NCBI RefSeq assembly: GCF_001444405.1
Contig: NZ_CP013187.1
Location: 3,658,001 to 3,722,000, forward strand
Direction of reading: 5' to 3'
Origin: Pseudoalteromonas phenolica
Lineage (GTDB): Bacteria > Pseudomonadota > Gammaproteobacteria > Enterobacterales > Alteromonadaceae
Length of the DNA: 64,000 nt
The notes beneath the pieces were generated by a model. It saw nothing but the letters and a program-made list of their open reading frames with translations. It ran no database searches and was not told the origin of the DNA. This document shows, in pieces, positions 55,029 through 62,921 of this stretch. Every line of letters begins with the position of its first letter. Within the stretch, counting starts at the first letter, position 1. The position numbers were made by a program, and so were the translations under genes.

Positions 55029-55643
55029 ATGCGCGCGCTTTCAAGTACTGCTTTAGGGCTCATTTTATTACTCAGCACCCCCTCAGTTTTAAGTAACGAA
55101 ATTACGGCTTACCAATGGGATTTCGGTGATGGTACAACGAGCTCAGAAGCCAACCCTAATCATGAATATCAACAACCTGGTTTTTATCAAGTCACACTGA
55201 AAGCTTTTGTTAATGACAAGCTGAGTTATAGCAAACAACACCTCGTTGATGCCGTATCACCCACTATTAAAAAATTCATAATTTTAGGCGAAAATACAGC
55301 CAAAGTAGGTGAAAATCTGTCATTTACAACAGAGCTAGAAACAACACAACCGTTACAACTGAACTATATTTGGACCACCCAGGAAGGTAACGAACACAGT
55401 GGTAGTCGCTACTCATTTACAGCTGAAAAAACAGGGACATTTGAACTCTCTGTAAGTGGCTTTTTTAACGGTAGAAAGGTCACAACTGATACGCTTTCTT
55501 ATACAGTTTCAGTCGCAGATACAACCCCAACGCCAACCACACCCACAGATAAAACTAAGCAGTCAGATGAAGGGGGAGGATCGCTTTTCTGGGTGCTTCC
55601 AGCACTATTCATTACAGGGTTAAGGCGTAAGCTAAAAAGCTAA
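55029..55643 (+). CDS. Secreted PKD protein with GlyGly-CTERM tail
   Basis: The 204-residue protein has a signal peptide and a first PKD domain with the hallmark WDFGDGTTSSEANPNHEYQQ. A second Ig/PKD-like module follows (about 88-165), then a threonine- and proline-rich linker. The tail is GGGSLFWVLPALF followed by ITGLRRKLKS. This tripartite end (Gly-Gly, helix, basic cluster) is the GlyGly-CTERM sorting signal, processed by rhombosortase after type II secretion. Neither rhombosortase nor type II secretion genes are in the window. It is divergent from the five-gene operon. Confidence 0.87.
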   Translation: MRALSSTALGLILLLSTPSVLSNEITAYQWDFGDGTTSSEANPNHEYQQPGFYQVTLKAFVNDKLSYSKQHLVDAVSPTIKKFIILGENTAKVGENLSFTTELETTQPLQLNYIWTTQEGNEHSGSRYSFTAEKTGTFELSVSGFFNGRKVTTDTLSYTVSVADTTPTPTTPTDKTKQSDEGGGSLFWVLPALFITGLRRKLKS

Positions 55644-55664
55644 AAATTCTAAATATCAAAATAA

Positions 55665-55690
55665 TTAAAAGGGCTAAAAAGCCCTTTTTT
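55665..55690 (+). terminator. Intrinsic terminator after the PKD gene
   Basis: AAAAGGGC pairs with GCCCTTTT around TAAAAA, followed by T. Confidence 0.88.
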
Positions 55691-55788
55691 AGTGAAAAAA
55701 ACCTAAGTGAAAAAAATTCAAATTTGCCGAATATGACATGCTCATTACTTGAAATGTTTGTTTTTTGTACTACCAAACTACTCTAAAC

Positions 55789-56529
55789 TTACTTTTTCAG
55801 GTAAGTCGAGTTGATTTTTGACTGTATTAATTCTTTATTTGAGCGTATTGCTTGATCAATTTTATGAAGCTGCTCAGGTTTAATATGAGCCTTACTAAAC
55901 ATGAACTTTAAGCCCTCAGAGTGAACCGGTTGAGGCAAAAGTTTTATCCCATCTAGCCCGAGAGTTTTTATGTAATTCATGCCTGTTATTCTTTCTTCAA
56001 TAACATAATCTACTCGCTTTGATCTGAGCATACCAAAACGCTCTGATACATTATTGGTATTCACTACACAGTCAGGGCAAAATGTTCTAAACACTTCAAA
56101 GTCTCGGCCATATACGCTACCCCGACTCACTCCGAATAGATGTTTAATCGAAAAGTAGTCAACGTTTTTAGCTCCTACTAAAGAAAACACCATCATTTCT
56201 TCATCTCTATAAGAAACAGAAAAATGCGCATATTTAGAGCGTTCGTCCGTTTTTGTTGCTGCAAATAGCATATCTACATTGCCAAGTTCCAACTCTTTTA
56301 AAGCTCGCTTTGAAGAAGGGTAACTCACATATTGCCAACAATAACCCGCTGTAGAAAAAACAGCTTCGACGATCTCAATATCTATACCTTGATAATCATT
56401 CCCCTTCTTAAAAGAGAAAGGAGGCCAAGCATCGGCAGCACTCACGCGAAATGTTTGTTCGCATGCAAAAGAAGTGTGCGACAACATAACAATAAGTACT
56501 AAAAACACATTAATTATTTTTGAAATCAA
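55789..56529 (-). CDS. Periplasmic solute-binding protein (SBP_bac_3 family)
   Basis: A signal peptide (VFLVLIVMLSHTSFACEQ) is followed by a family 3 solute-binding fold of about 225 residues: AADAWPPFSFKKGNDYQGIDI, then EIVEAVF, GNVDMLFAATKTDER and GVSRGSVYG. No permease genes are adjacent. Orphan proteins of this type in marine gammaproteobacteria may feed distant transporters or act as sensors. The protein has cysteines at CEQ, CWQY and CPDC, so a disulfide is likely. Confidence 0.88.
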   Translation of the reverse strand: MISKIINVFLVLIVMLSHTSFACEQTFRVSAADAWPPFSFKKGNDYQGIDIEIVEAVFSTAGYCWQYVSYPSSKRALKELELGNVDMLFAATKTDERSKYAHFSVSYRDEEMMVFSLVGAKNVDYFSIKHLFGVSRGSVYGRDFEVFRTFCPDCVVNTNNVSERFGMLRSKRVDYVIEERITGMNYIKTLGLDGIKLLPQPVHSEGLKFMFSKAHIKPEQLHKIDQAIRSNKELIQSKINSTYLKK

Positions 56530-56693
56530 AATTTAGGCTCTACATAACAAGCCAACCATATTAAGAGCATAGTCAGCTTTATTTATAATCTCTATCTTAA
56601 AGACAATATGTCCTAGATAAGCGCATACTGAGCACTTTATCCGCTAATTTGTATGCATTACAAGAACCCATTCAGCACTTAATAGGGACGTTC

Positions 56694-56735
56694 AAAATAG
56701 TGCAAACTTACCTTAGCCCTCACAAAAATAGTGCA
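56694..56735 (+). repeat. Direct repeat in the upstream region of the small HTH gene pair
   Basis: AAAATAGTGCA occurs at 56694-56704 and 56725-56735, 31 bases (about three helical turns) apart, 109-150 bases upstream of the small reading frame. It may be an operator. Nothing else was recognised in the 56530-56843 gap. Confidence 0.4.
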
Positions 56736-56843
56736 TCTACTCTACACAAGAAAACAATAAAACAATAAAAATCAGCAACTTGAAATTATGGCATAACTCT
56801 TTCTATACATTAGGAGCAAAGCAGTTATTACAGGGGTTTTCAT

Positions 56844-56963
56844 ATGCACAACTTGATTCAAACCATGCAGTTAATTTGGCACCTAGATTGGTATGCAAAT
56901 ATGAGTATTTGGCCTATCCATGAAGAGAAGCAAGTAAATAGAAACACCAAGGAGCAAGTATAA
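56844..56963 (+). CDS. Small reading frame of 39 codons, coupled to the HTH gene
   Basis: ATG at 56844 is preceded by CAGGGG, nine bases upstream. The product has 39 residues (MHNLIQTMQLIWHLDWYANM, then SIWPIHEEKQ and a basic tail). Its stop TAA overlaps the start of the next gene (TAATG), so the two are translationally coupled. It is tryptophan-rich for its size. I do not recognise it; it could be a leader peptide or a small functional protein. Confidence 0.6.
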   Translation: MHNLIQTMQLIWHLDWYANMSIWPIHEEKQVNRNTKEQV

Positions 56964-57193
56964 TGAGTAAGCAAATTGATTTACACGAAGCCATGTTAAG
57001 CGTGATGATCGGCGAATCAAGCCTCTCTCAAGCAGCGGCAAAATATCAAGTTTCTAAACGCAGCCTTTACAGTGCACTACGCTTTGCCAAGCAAGCCCCC
57101 GAACAGCGACAACAACACCTGCAGCGAGTCAGAGAACAGTTAATGGCAAATATTGCCAACATAGATTCTCGGCTCGCCCAGCAAACTGCCTAA
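56963..57193 (+). CDS. Small helix-turn-helix DNA-binding protein
   Basis: The 76 residues include MLSVMIGESSLSQAAAKYQV followed by SKRSLYSALRFAK, a helix-turn-helix of the Psq/HTH type, and a C-terminal helix (RQQHLQRVREQLMANIANID) suited to dimer formation. AAGGAG lies seven bases before the ATG. The gene is convergent with rtcR. Whether it regulates the small frame upstream or the RNA-repair locus is not known. A direct repeat upstream is a candidate operator. Confidence 0.75.
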   Translation: MSKQIDLHEAMLSVMIGESSLSQAAAKYQVSKRSLYSALRFAKQAPEQRQQHLQRVREQLMANIANIDSRLAQQTA

Positions 57194-57216
57194 CCCTAAC
57201 TCCTCCAAACGTTAGG

Positions 57217-57252
57217 TAAAATAGCGAGTCGACGATTACTCGCTATTTTTTT
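57217..57252. terminator. Bidirectional terminator between the HTH gene and rtcR
   Basis: AATAGCGAGT (57220-57229) pairs with ACTCGCTATT (57238-57247), followed by T on the plus strand. It overlaps the rtcR stop codon. A second small hairpin, CCTAAC/GTTAGG, precedes it at 57195-57216. Confidence 0.85.
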
Positions 57253-58846
57253 GCTCGCTCAAATCTGACCATTTCAAACCAAACTTAGCGAGGTACTTCT
57301 GCAATCTTGTAGAATCGTTTACTTGTGCCTTTAATGTTCGACTAACGTTGAATAACTCTCTTCCAGCAGCTGCCATACTCGTATGTTTTTCGCATATCAC
57401 AAGTACATTATTAAGTTGAATAGCATCGAATTTATCGAGTTTAGATATTGCTTCGCTAGTTAAATACCTTTCGATAGCTTTACGTTGCGGTTCTGAGTCA
57501 GGTAAATGCCATGACTCTTTTAGTCTAGCTATTTCTTCTGTCACATCAGCTATAGCAATGCGCGATGAATCTGCAAGAGTGCCTAATCGTGTAATTGCCG
57601 AACTTAAATCTCTGAAGTTACCGGACCAAGGCGCTTGGTTTGACATTGCAAACTCTTCAAATAATCGCTTAGCTTCTTTGTTAAACCTGACTCTTTCCCC
57701 TGTTTTCTGTGCAAATAAGTCCATTTCATAGTCAATATTGCCGGGGATGTCCTCACGTCGATCTTTTAATGCTGGTAGTTTGTAAGACCACAAATTAATG
57801 CGCGCAAGTAAGTCTTCTCTAAACATTCCTTTCGCAACTTGCTGTTTCAAATCACGGTTCGTTCCGGCAATAAGTTGAAAGTTACTTTTTAGCGTTCTAT
57901 CACTACCAACGGGATGAAACTCTTTATTTTCTATGGCATGAAGAAGCATCGCCTGCTCTTCTAAGCCAAGCTCACCAATCTCATCCAAAAACAATACGCC
58001 CTTATCAGCTGTGAGCAAATAGCCATCTCGAGACTTTAAGGCTCCTGTAAATGCACCTTTTGTATGACCAAATAAAGCAGCCATGGCATTTTCGCCTTTC
58101 AATGTCGCACAATTTACTGAAACAAGTTCACCCTCTAACATGGCTCGTTTCTTTTTGAGTTGAAAGATACGAGTAGCAAGTTGGCTTTTTCCTGCTCCAG
58201 TTGGACCCGTCAGTAACATCGGATCTTGTGAACGGATAGCGACTTTTTCAACTTGCGTTATAAGTTGGTTGAAGGCCTTATTTTTAGTATGAATACCGCC
58301 TTTTAGAAATGCTTTACCCTCGAGATGTTCACGGTCAAAACGCGTTGCTATTTGATCATATTTAGACAAGTCAAGATCGATTATTTGTGCTTTACCGACC
58401 GATTTGTTTTTATTGTACTTGTCTGGAGAGGTTTGAATGAGTCGACCCGGAAAATGCCGACTTTCAGTAAGCAGGTAACTACAAATCTGAACAACATGCG
58501 TCCCTGTAGTAATATGAAACAGGTAATCATTTTTCTCAGTATCAAATTCTTGTTGGGCACACCAATCATAAAGCTTGGCATATACCTCTTCAAAGTCCCA
58601 AGGGTTAGAGAAGTTTATATTATGTAATTGCACCTGTGTTTCAGGTGACACACTTTCAATGTCCACAGCAACATTATTCGCGAGTTTCCAACTGTGGTTA
58701 TCATGGAGCATATGCAGTTTATCGACGATTAAATCTTCTTGACTACACAAGCTAATATTCGGTCGCCACCGTGACCATCTATCAATACGCTTGCCAACAA
58801 AATCCAACTGTGTCCCGATCAATGTTACCGCAATTGTCTTCTTCAT
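57236..58846 (-). CDS. rtcR: RtcR, sigma-54 activator of the RNA-repair operon
   Basis: The start is set at 58846 (MKKTIAV), with AGG upstream. The 536 residues match RtcR throughout. An N-terminal CARF-like sensor domain (about 1-185; GTQLDFVGKRIDRWSRWRPN, DYLFHITTGTHVVQI) is followed by a AAA+ domain with Walker A GPTGAGKS (214-221) and sigma-54 loop GAFTGA (264-269). The C-terminal DNA-binding region is RELFNVSRTLKAQVNDSTRL. In Escherichia coli, RtcR is silent until an RNA-damage ligand binds the CARF domain. It is divergent from the operon that starts with tRNA-like sequences and must act on the sigma-54 type promoter between them. Confidence 0.95.
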   Translation of the reverse strand: MKKTIAVTLIGTQLDFVGKRIDRWSRWRPNISLCSQEDLIVDKLHMLHDNHSWKLANNVAVDIESVSPETQVQLHNINFSNPWDFEEVYAKLYDWCAQQEFDTEKNDYLFHITTGTHVVQICSYLLTESRHFPGRLIQTSPDKYNKNKSVGKAQIIDLDLSKYDQIATRFDREHLEGKAFLKGGIHTKNKAFNQLITQVEKVAIRSQDPMLLTGPTGAGKSQLATRIFQLKKKRAMLEGELVSVNCATLKGENAMAALFGHTKGAFTGALKSRDGYLLTADKGVLFLDEIGELGLEEQAMLLHAIENKEFHPVGSDRTLKSNFQLIAGTNRDLKQQVAKGMFREDLLARINLWSYKLPALKDRREDIPGNIDYEMDLFAQKTGERVRFNKEAKRLFEEFAMSNQAPWSGNFRDLSSAITRLGTLADSSRIAIADVTEEIARLKESWHLPDSEPQRKAIERYLTSEAISKLDKFDAIQLNNVLVICEKHTSMAAAGRELFNVSRTLKAQVNDSTRLQKYLAKFGLKWSDLSEQKNSE

Positions 58847-58962
58847 CAACCTATCCATTAAGATACATGCATATCCAAAATATTATATTTGTGCTTTTTT
58901 GATTGTCTATACCGCTTGCAAAAAATGAGTAAAAATAAAAATTTAACTATTTAACTATTTAA

Positions 58963-58975
58963 AATCAATAAATTA
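58963..58975 (+). promoter_or_regulatory. IHF-type site
   Basis: AATCAATAAATTA matches WATCAA-N4-TTR exactly. It lies about 30-42 bases upstream of the -24 element, as expected for bending between RtcR sites and sigma-54 polymerase. Confidence 0.55.
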
Positions 58976-59004
58976 AGAATTTTGTTTTTTGTTTTCTTAT
59001 CGTT

Positions 59005-59020
59005 TGGCACATCACTTGAT
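59005..59020 (+). promoter_or_regulatory. Sigma-54 type promoter of the RNA-repair operon
   Basis: TGGCAC, five bases, then TTGAT. The -24 element is perfect, while the -12 reads GA in place of GC. Transcription should start near 59031, upstream of both tRNA-like sequences. The divergent rtcR gene supplies the activator. Confidence 0.7.
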
Positions 59021-59109
59021 ATGTATTATTCGTCTGGTTAAGTGGTCGTGATTCAAAAAGTCACTCCGGTGCGCTGAACAATGTGAATGCGTATTCCTAA
59101 TCAAACACA

Positions 59110-59182
59110 ATTTAAGTAGCTCAGTCAGGTAGAGCAGCGAAATAGAGTTTCGTGCGTCGAAGGTTCAAATCCTTCCTTAAAT
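59110..59182 (+). ncRNA. tRNA-like sequence 1
   Basis: A complete cloverleaf can be folded by hand. The acceptor has seven perfect pairs (ATTTAAG with CTTAAAT). Positions 8-9 are TA, and the D stem is GCTC/GAGC with GG in the loop. The anticodon stem GCGAA/TTCGT has one wobble and the loop is ATAGAGT. The T stem GAAGG/CCTTC is perfect, with loop TTCAAAT. The 3' end continues TCAG, so no CCA is encoded. The acceptor is very AT-rich, and the anticodon would be AGA without a serine-type long variable arm. It is probably not an ordinary tRNA. It is read from the sigma-54 promoter. Confidence 0.8.
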
Positions 59183-59254
59183 TCAGGTAGCTCAATTGGT
59201 AGAGCCTCGAACTTTTACTTCGATTGTTGTGGGTTCAAGTCCCACCCTAAACCA
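59181..59254 (+). ncRNA. tRNA-like sequence 2 (anticodon UUU)
   Basis: It begins two bases inside tRNA-like 1. The D arm is GCTC/GAGC with loop AATTGGTA, and the anticodon stem TCGAA/TTCGA is perfect with loop CTTTTAC. That gives UUU, as in lysine tRNA. The variable loop is TTGTT, and the T arm is GTGGG/CCCAC with loop TTCAAGT. The acceptor is weak: ATTCAGG against CCTAAAC gives five of seven pairs. CCA follows at 59252-59254 without a normal discriminator base. This suggests a tRNA mimic, decoy or repair substrate rather than a decoding tRNA. Confidence 0.8.
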
Positions 59255-59320
59255 TTTGGAAAATGAATAAGTTGATAAGTCGTGGTTACCCATGTTTAAA
59301 AAACGCATTGTATTAAAACC

Positions 59321-59347
59321 TGTTAGCAAGCGGGACGCTCCCTAACA
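59321..59347 (+). other. Stem-loop in the operon leader between tRNA-like 2 and the slipin gene
   Basis: TGTTAG (59321-59326) pairs with CTAACA (59342-59347). Inside it GCG pairs with CGC around GGA. It may mark an RNA processing point between the tRNA-like part and the mRNA. About 80 bases separate it from the slipin start. Confidence 0.5.
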
Positions 59348-59428
59348 TGTAAAGCTGCAAATGCCTTTTTAATCAAGTAATTCACTCTTATCAACACGCT
59401 TAAAAAGCGACATTAAAAGGTATTAAAC

Positions 59429-60583
59429 ATGTTAAGAAAAACACAAACTGTAAATGAAAATCAAAGACTTCTAGTCTTTAAAAACCAAGAGTTAATCAAA
59501 ATACTAAACGCGGGTAAACACACCCTTTGGGATATTAAAAATGAACTTAATTTTACCACTTTCGATATCAATGAATTGTTCGTTTCACTGCCAAATGTAG
59601 AACGACTTTACCGTAATAGTGAAGTGTTAAAAACACAAATTGAGCACTGGAAATTAGATAATGACCAAGTTGGTATTTTATATGTGAATGATCAACTCAA
59701 AGGCATAGTGGCCCCAAGTGAGCATCTGTATCTATGGAAAGACACAGGTGAAATTCGCCTTGATAAAGTTTCTATAAAAAACCAAATAGCTATAGAAAAC
59801 AGAGTGTTTAACCTAATTATGCGAGCTGGCGCCAATAGTGCCTCACGTTTAATAAGAAGTGAAAACACTGTTGCAACCAAACCAATCGCTGACCTGTCGG
59901 TACCCAAAGATCATGTTGGCCTTTTGTATATAGATGGCAAATTGGCAGAACAGCTTCCACCTGGTAACTATGGCTTTTGGCAGTTGAGTAACAAAGTTGA
60001 ACTAAAAAACTTCGATTGTCGCACTCAGATACTCGAAGTATCTGGGCAAGAGATTTTAAGTAAAGACAGGGTGAGTTTGCGTATCAACTTGAGCGCCAGT
60101 ATTCAAATTAAAGATGCTCAGATCGCAGCAAGCAGTGTAGATAAACTAGATGAATATATATACAAGACGCTGCAATTAGCGCTTCGAGAAGCCGTCGGTA
60201 CTAAATCACTCGACGACATTCTAATAGACAAGCTTTATATCAATGAAACTGTAAAAGAACTTGTGACGACGCAACTATCAAGTATCGGCATTGAACTCAA
60301 AAGCGTAGGGGTAAAAGACATCATTTTACCGGGCGAAATGAAGGCCATTTTAAATCAGGTCGTGGAAGCGCAAAAAGCAGCGGAGGCTAATGTCATTAAA
60401 CGCCGAGAAGAAACATCCGCTACCCGAAGTTTACATAACACGGCAAAAGTTATGGAAAACAACCCAACACTAATGCGACTTAAAGAACTAGAAGCATTAG
60501 AGAAGGTAGCAGATCGCATTGATAGCTTAACCGTTTATGGTGGGCTGGATGGACTAATGAATGGTGTCGTTAAACTCACTTAA
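59429..60583 (+). CDS. Slipin/SPFH (band-7) protein of the RNA-repair operon
   Basis: The 384-residue protein has three related N-terminal modules of about 40 residues: LLVFKNQELIKILNAGKHTL, then VGILYVNDQLKGIVAPSEHL, then VGLLYIDGKLAEQLPPGNYG. An SPFH domain follows (about 195-310; FDCRTQILEVSGQEILSKD) and then a helical C terminus (EAQKAAEANVIKRREE). There is no N-terminal membrane helix, unlike most slipins. Its stop overlaps the rtcB start (TAATG). Proteins of this type occur next to RtcB in other bacteria, but their biochemical job is not known; a scaffold role is possible. Confidence 0.85.
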   Translation: MLRKTQTVNENQRLLVFKNQELIKILNAGKHTLWDIKNELNFTTFDINELFVSLPNVERLYRNSEVLKTQIEHWKLDNDQVGILYVNDQLKGIVAPSEHLYLWKDTGEIRLDKVSIKNQIAIENRVFNLIMRAGANSASRLIRSENTVATKPIADLSVPKDHVGLLYIDGKLAEQLPPGNYGFWQLSNKVELKNFDCRTQILEVSGQEILSKDRVSLRINLSASIQIKDAQIAASSVDKLDEYIYKTLQLALREAVGTKSLDDILIDKLYINETVKELVTTQLSSIGIELKSVGVKDIILPGEMKAILNQVVEAQKAAEANVIKRREETSATRSLHNTAKVMENNPTLMRLKELEALEKVADRIDSLTVYGGLDGLMNGVVKLT

Positions 60584-61836
60584 TGCATAAAGAAAATAAC
60601 GAGAAAAACATGTGTAAAAATTTTAATACTATAAAAACCACAGGCCATGCTCCAATCAAAGCTTGGACGAAAGGTGTCCCTTTTGAAGAACAAGCGCAAG
60701 CTCAGTTAAAAAACATAGCTGCAATGCCAATTGTGCATTCGCATATCGCAGTGATGCCTGATGTGCATATGGGTAAAGGTGCCACCATAGGCAGTGTTAT
60801 TCCATCTGTTGATGCTGTGATCCCGGCTGCGGTAGGTGTAGATATTGGCTGCGGGATGGTGGCAACAAAAACCACACTTACAGCGAGCCAACTACCCGAT
60901 AATTTAGCTGGGATCCGCCATGCCTTTGAGGCTGCAGTCCCCCATGGGAGAACAGGAGGTAGAAAAGGCAAGCGTGATCGCGGTGCTTGGCACAACATTC
61001 CAGAGCTAGTCGCTGATGAATGGCAGAAACTTGAGGTACGCTTTGAGCGGATCTGCCAAAAGCACCCGGCAATAAAGAAAAGTAATCATGTAAATCACTT
61101 AGGTACCATGGGGACAGGTAATCACTTCTTAGAGTTATGCTTAGATGAGCATGACGCAGTCTGGATAATGCTTCACTCTGGCAGCCGTGGCGTGGGCAAT
61201 AGGATAGGTAATTACTTTATTGAACTCGCTAAGAAAGAAATGCAACGCCACCAAATGCATTTACCCGATATGGACCTCGCTTATCTGTCAGAAGGGAGCG
61301 AGTACTTTAATGACTATGTCGAAGCGGTAGAGTGGGCACAAGATTTCGCAGCCAAAAATAGAGAAATTATGATGTTCAATGCAATTAACGCACTCAGAAA
61401 GGTATTACCTGTCTCATTTGAGACAGCGGACCTTGCGGTGAATTGCCACCACAACTATATCTCTCGCGAGCACCACTTTGGTAAAGACTGTTTTGTAACA
61501 CGTAAAGGCGCGGTGCGTGCACAAAAAGGCGAGATGGGGATCATTCCAGGTAGCATGGGCGCTCGGTCATTCATTGTCAGAGGATTAGGGAACCCAGACA
61601 GTTTCAATAGTTGCAGTCATGGTGCTGGCCGTGTGATGTCCCGAACAAAAGCCAAGAAGGTATTCAACATACAAGATCAAATTGACGCGACACAAGGGGT
61701 TGAATGCCGCAAAGATGAAGCCGTGATCGATGAGATACCTCATGCATATAAAGACATAGAAAAAGTCATGGCAGCACAAAAAGACCTCGTAGAAGTGGTA
61801 TACACGCTAAAGCAAATTGTATGTGTAAAAGGATAA
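60583..61836 (+). CDS. rtcB: RtcB, 3'-phosphate RNA ligase
   Basis: The 417 residues match RtcB. GTP- and manganese-dependent, it joins 2',3'-cyclic or 3'-phosphate ends to 5'-OH ends. Visible sites are MPDVHMGKGATIGSV, GVDIGCGM, HLGTMGTGNHF, LHSGSRGVGN, NCHHNYISREHH, and SHGAGRVMSRTKA, with the GMP-accepting histidine. The start at 60583 overlaps the slipin stop (TAATG). An ATG at 60610 with a weak GAG site nine codons later is also possible. Sealing of cleaved tRNA is its likely role. Confidence 0.95.
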   Translation: MHKENNEKNMCKNFNTIKTTGHAPIKAWTKGVPFEEQAQAQLKNIAAMPIVHSHIAVMPDVHMGKGATIGSVIPSVDAVIPAAVGVDIGCGMVATKTTLTASQLPDNLAGIRHAFEAAVPHGRTGGRKGKRDRGAWHNIPELVADEWQKLEVRFERICQKHPAIKKSNHVNHLGTMGTGNHFLELCLDEHDAVWIMLHSGSRGVGNRIGNYFIELAKKEMQRHQMHLPDMDLAYLSEGSEYFNDYVEAVEWAQDFAAKNREIMMFNAINALRKVLPVSFETADLAVNCHHNYISREHHFGKDCFVTRKGAVRAQKGEMGIIPGSMGARSFIVRGLGNPDSFNSCSHGAGRVMSRTKAKKVFNIQDQIDATQGVECRKDEAVIDEIPHAYKDIEKVMAAQKDLVEVVYTLKQIVCVKG

Positions 61837-61841
61837 GAATT

Positions 61842-62882
61842 ATGAAATATATAACCATAGATGGCGCACAGGGTGAAGGTGGTGGGCAGGTATTAAGAAC
61901 CGCATTGACATTATCGATGCTCACTCAACAGCCAATTGAGTTAATCAACATCAGAGCTAATCGACAAAAGCCGGGACTCATGCGCCAACATTTAACTTCA
62001 GTATTGGCGGCACAAGCCATTTGTGATGCTGTTGTAGAAGGCGCTGAATTGGGGTCATCTCACATTCGCTTTCAACCTAAACAGGTTAAAGCGGGTCAAT
62101 ATAAGTTTGCAATTGGCACAGCTGGCAGTACTGTTTTAGTGTGCCAAACCATTATGCCTGTACTTGCACTTGCCAACGGGCTATCGACAGTGACATTCGA
62201 AGGAGGCACGCACAATGGCATGTCACCTTCATTATGTTTTTTTAAAGAAAGCTATTTACCCATCTTGAATGCAATGGGCGTTCAAAATGACATTGAAGTA
62301 TCACAATTAGGGTTTTACCCTGCCAGTGGAGGGAAGTGGCAGATCAAGATCAACCCAACAAAACAATTAAAGCCCTTTAAAATAGGCAAAGCGCCGGACG
62401 TTGATCTATTAAACACAGACAATACTAAGCTTACAGGGTTTGTGAGTCAGTTACCTGACAGCATCGCAATGCGTGAAATGAACGCAGCGAAGAAAGCGCT
62501 TAATTGGCCCAATGCTGATTGCCAAATCAATCATGTGCAGTCTCCAGGGCCAGGCAACAGCTTACAAATTAAAATACAGAGTCAAAGCCATACACACTTA
62601 TTTGAAGTCGTAGGAGAGCTTGGTACTTCTGCAGAAAATATAGCAAAACGCTGCGCTGGGAGAGTGAAGGCCTTTTTAAAGTCAAACTCACAGGTAGAAC
62701 ACTATTTAGCAGACCAGTTATTGGTGCTCATGGCACTGGCAGGCAGTGGGAATTTCACAACCCCCAAACCCAGTTTACATACTCTTACTAACGCTCAAGT
62801 AATACAGCAAATAACCAAGAAAAAGATAAATATAGAACAAGAAAGTGAACATATTTGGCGTATTTCTTTAACCTCAACTTAG
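61842..62882 (+). CDS. rtcA: RtcA, RNA 3'-terminal phosphate cyclase
   Basis: The start is set at 61842 (MKYITIDGAQGEGGGQ), with AAAAGGA eight bases upstream, five bases after the rtcB stop. The 346 residues show the N-terminal GEGGGQVLRTALTLS signature, RANRQKPGLMRQHL, IGTAGSTVLV and the C-terminal SLHTLTN with the AMP-accepting histidine. It turns 3'-phosphate into 2',3'-cyclic phosphate using ATP and can also adenylate 5' ends, preparing RNA ends for RtcB or protection. Confidence 0.95.
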   Translation: MKYITIDGAQGEGGGQVLRTALTLSMLTQQPIELINIRANRQKPGLMRQHLTSVLAAQAICDAVVEGAELGSSHIRFQPKQVKAGQYKFAIGTAGSTVLVCQTIMPVLALANGLSTVTFEGGTHNGMSPSLCFFKESYLPILNAMGVQNDIEVSQLGFYPASGGKWQIKINPTKQLKPFKIGKAPDVDLLNTDNTKLTGFVSQLPDSIAMREMNAAKKALNWPNADCQINHVQSPGPGNSLQIKIQSQSHTHLFEVVGELGTSAENIAKRCAGRVKAFLKSNSQVEHYLADQLLVLMALAGSGNFTTPKPSLHTLTNAQVIQQITKKKINIEQESEHIWRISLTST

Positions 62883-62921
62883 AGCAACTGAATTTGTGAC
62901 AGGACAAGCCCAGAGGGAATC

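Noticed and set aside
59030..59109. A third tRNA-like or Y-RNA-like element in the operon leader
   Set aside because: A small GTGA/TCAC stem can be drawn, but no D or T arm motif is present and no Ro/Rsr gene lies nearby.
59110..59254. Two ordinary tRNA genes
   Set aside because: They overlap, the first encodes no CCA and has a serine-type anticodon without the long arm, and the second has a mismatched acceptor and no proper discriminator base. Placement downstream of a sigma-54 promoter also argues against it.
59280..59350. Possible integron attC site (GTTAG...CTAAC with GCGGGAC)
   Set aside because: It is far too short, lacks the L boxes and paired R sites, and no integrase or cassette array is present. 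A plain stem-loop explains it.
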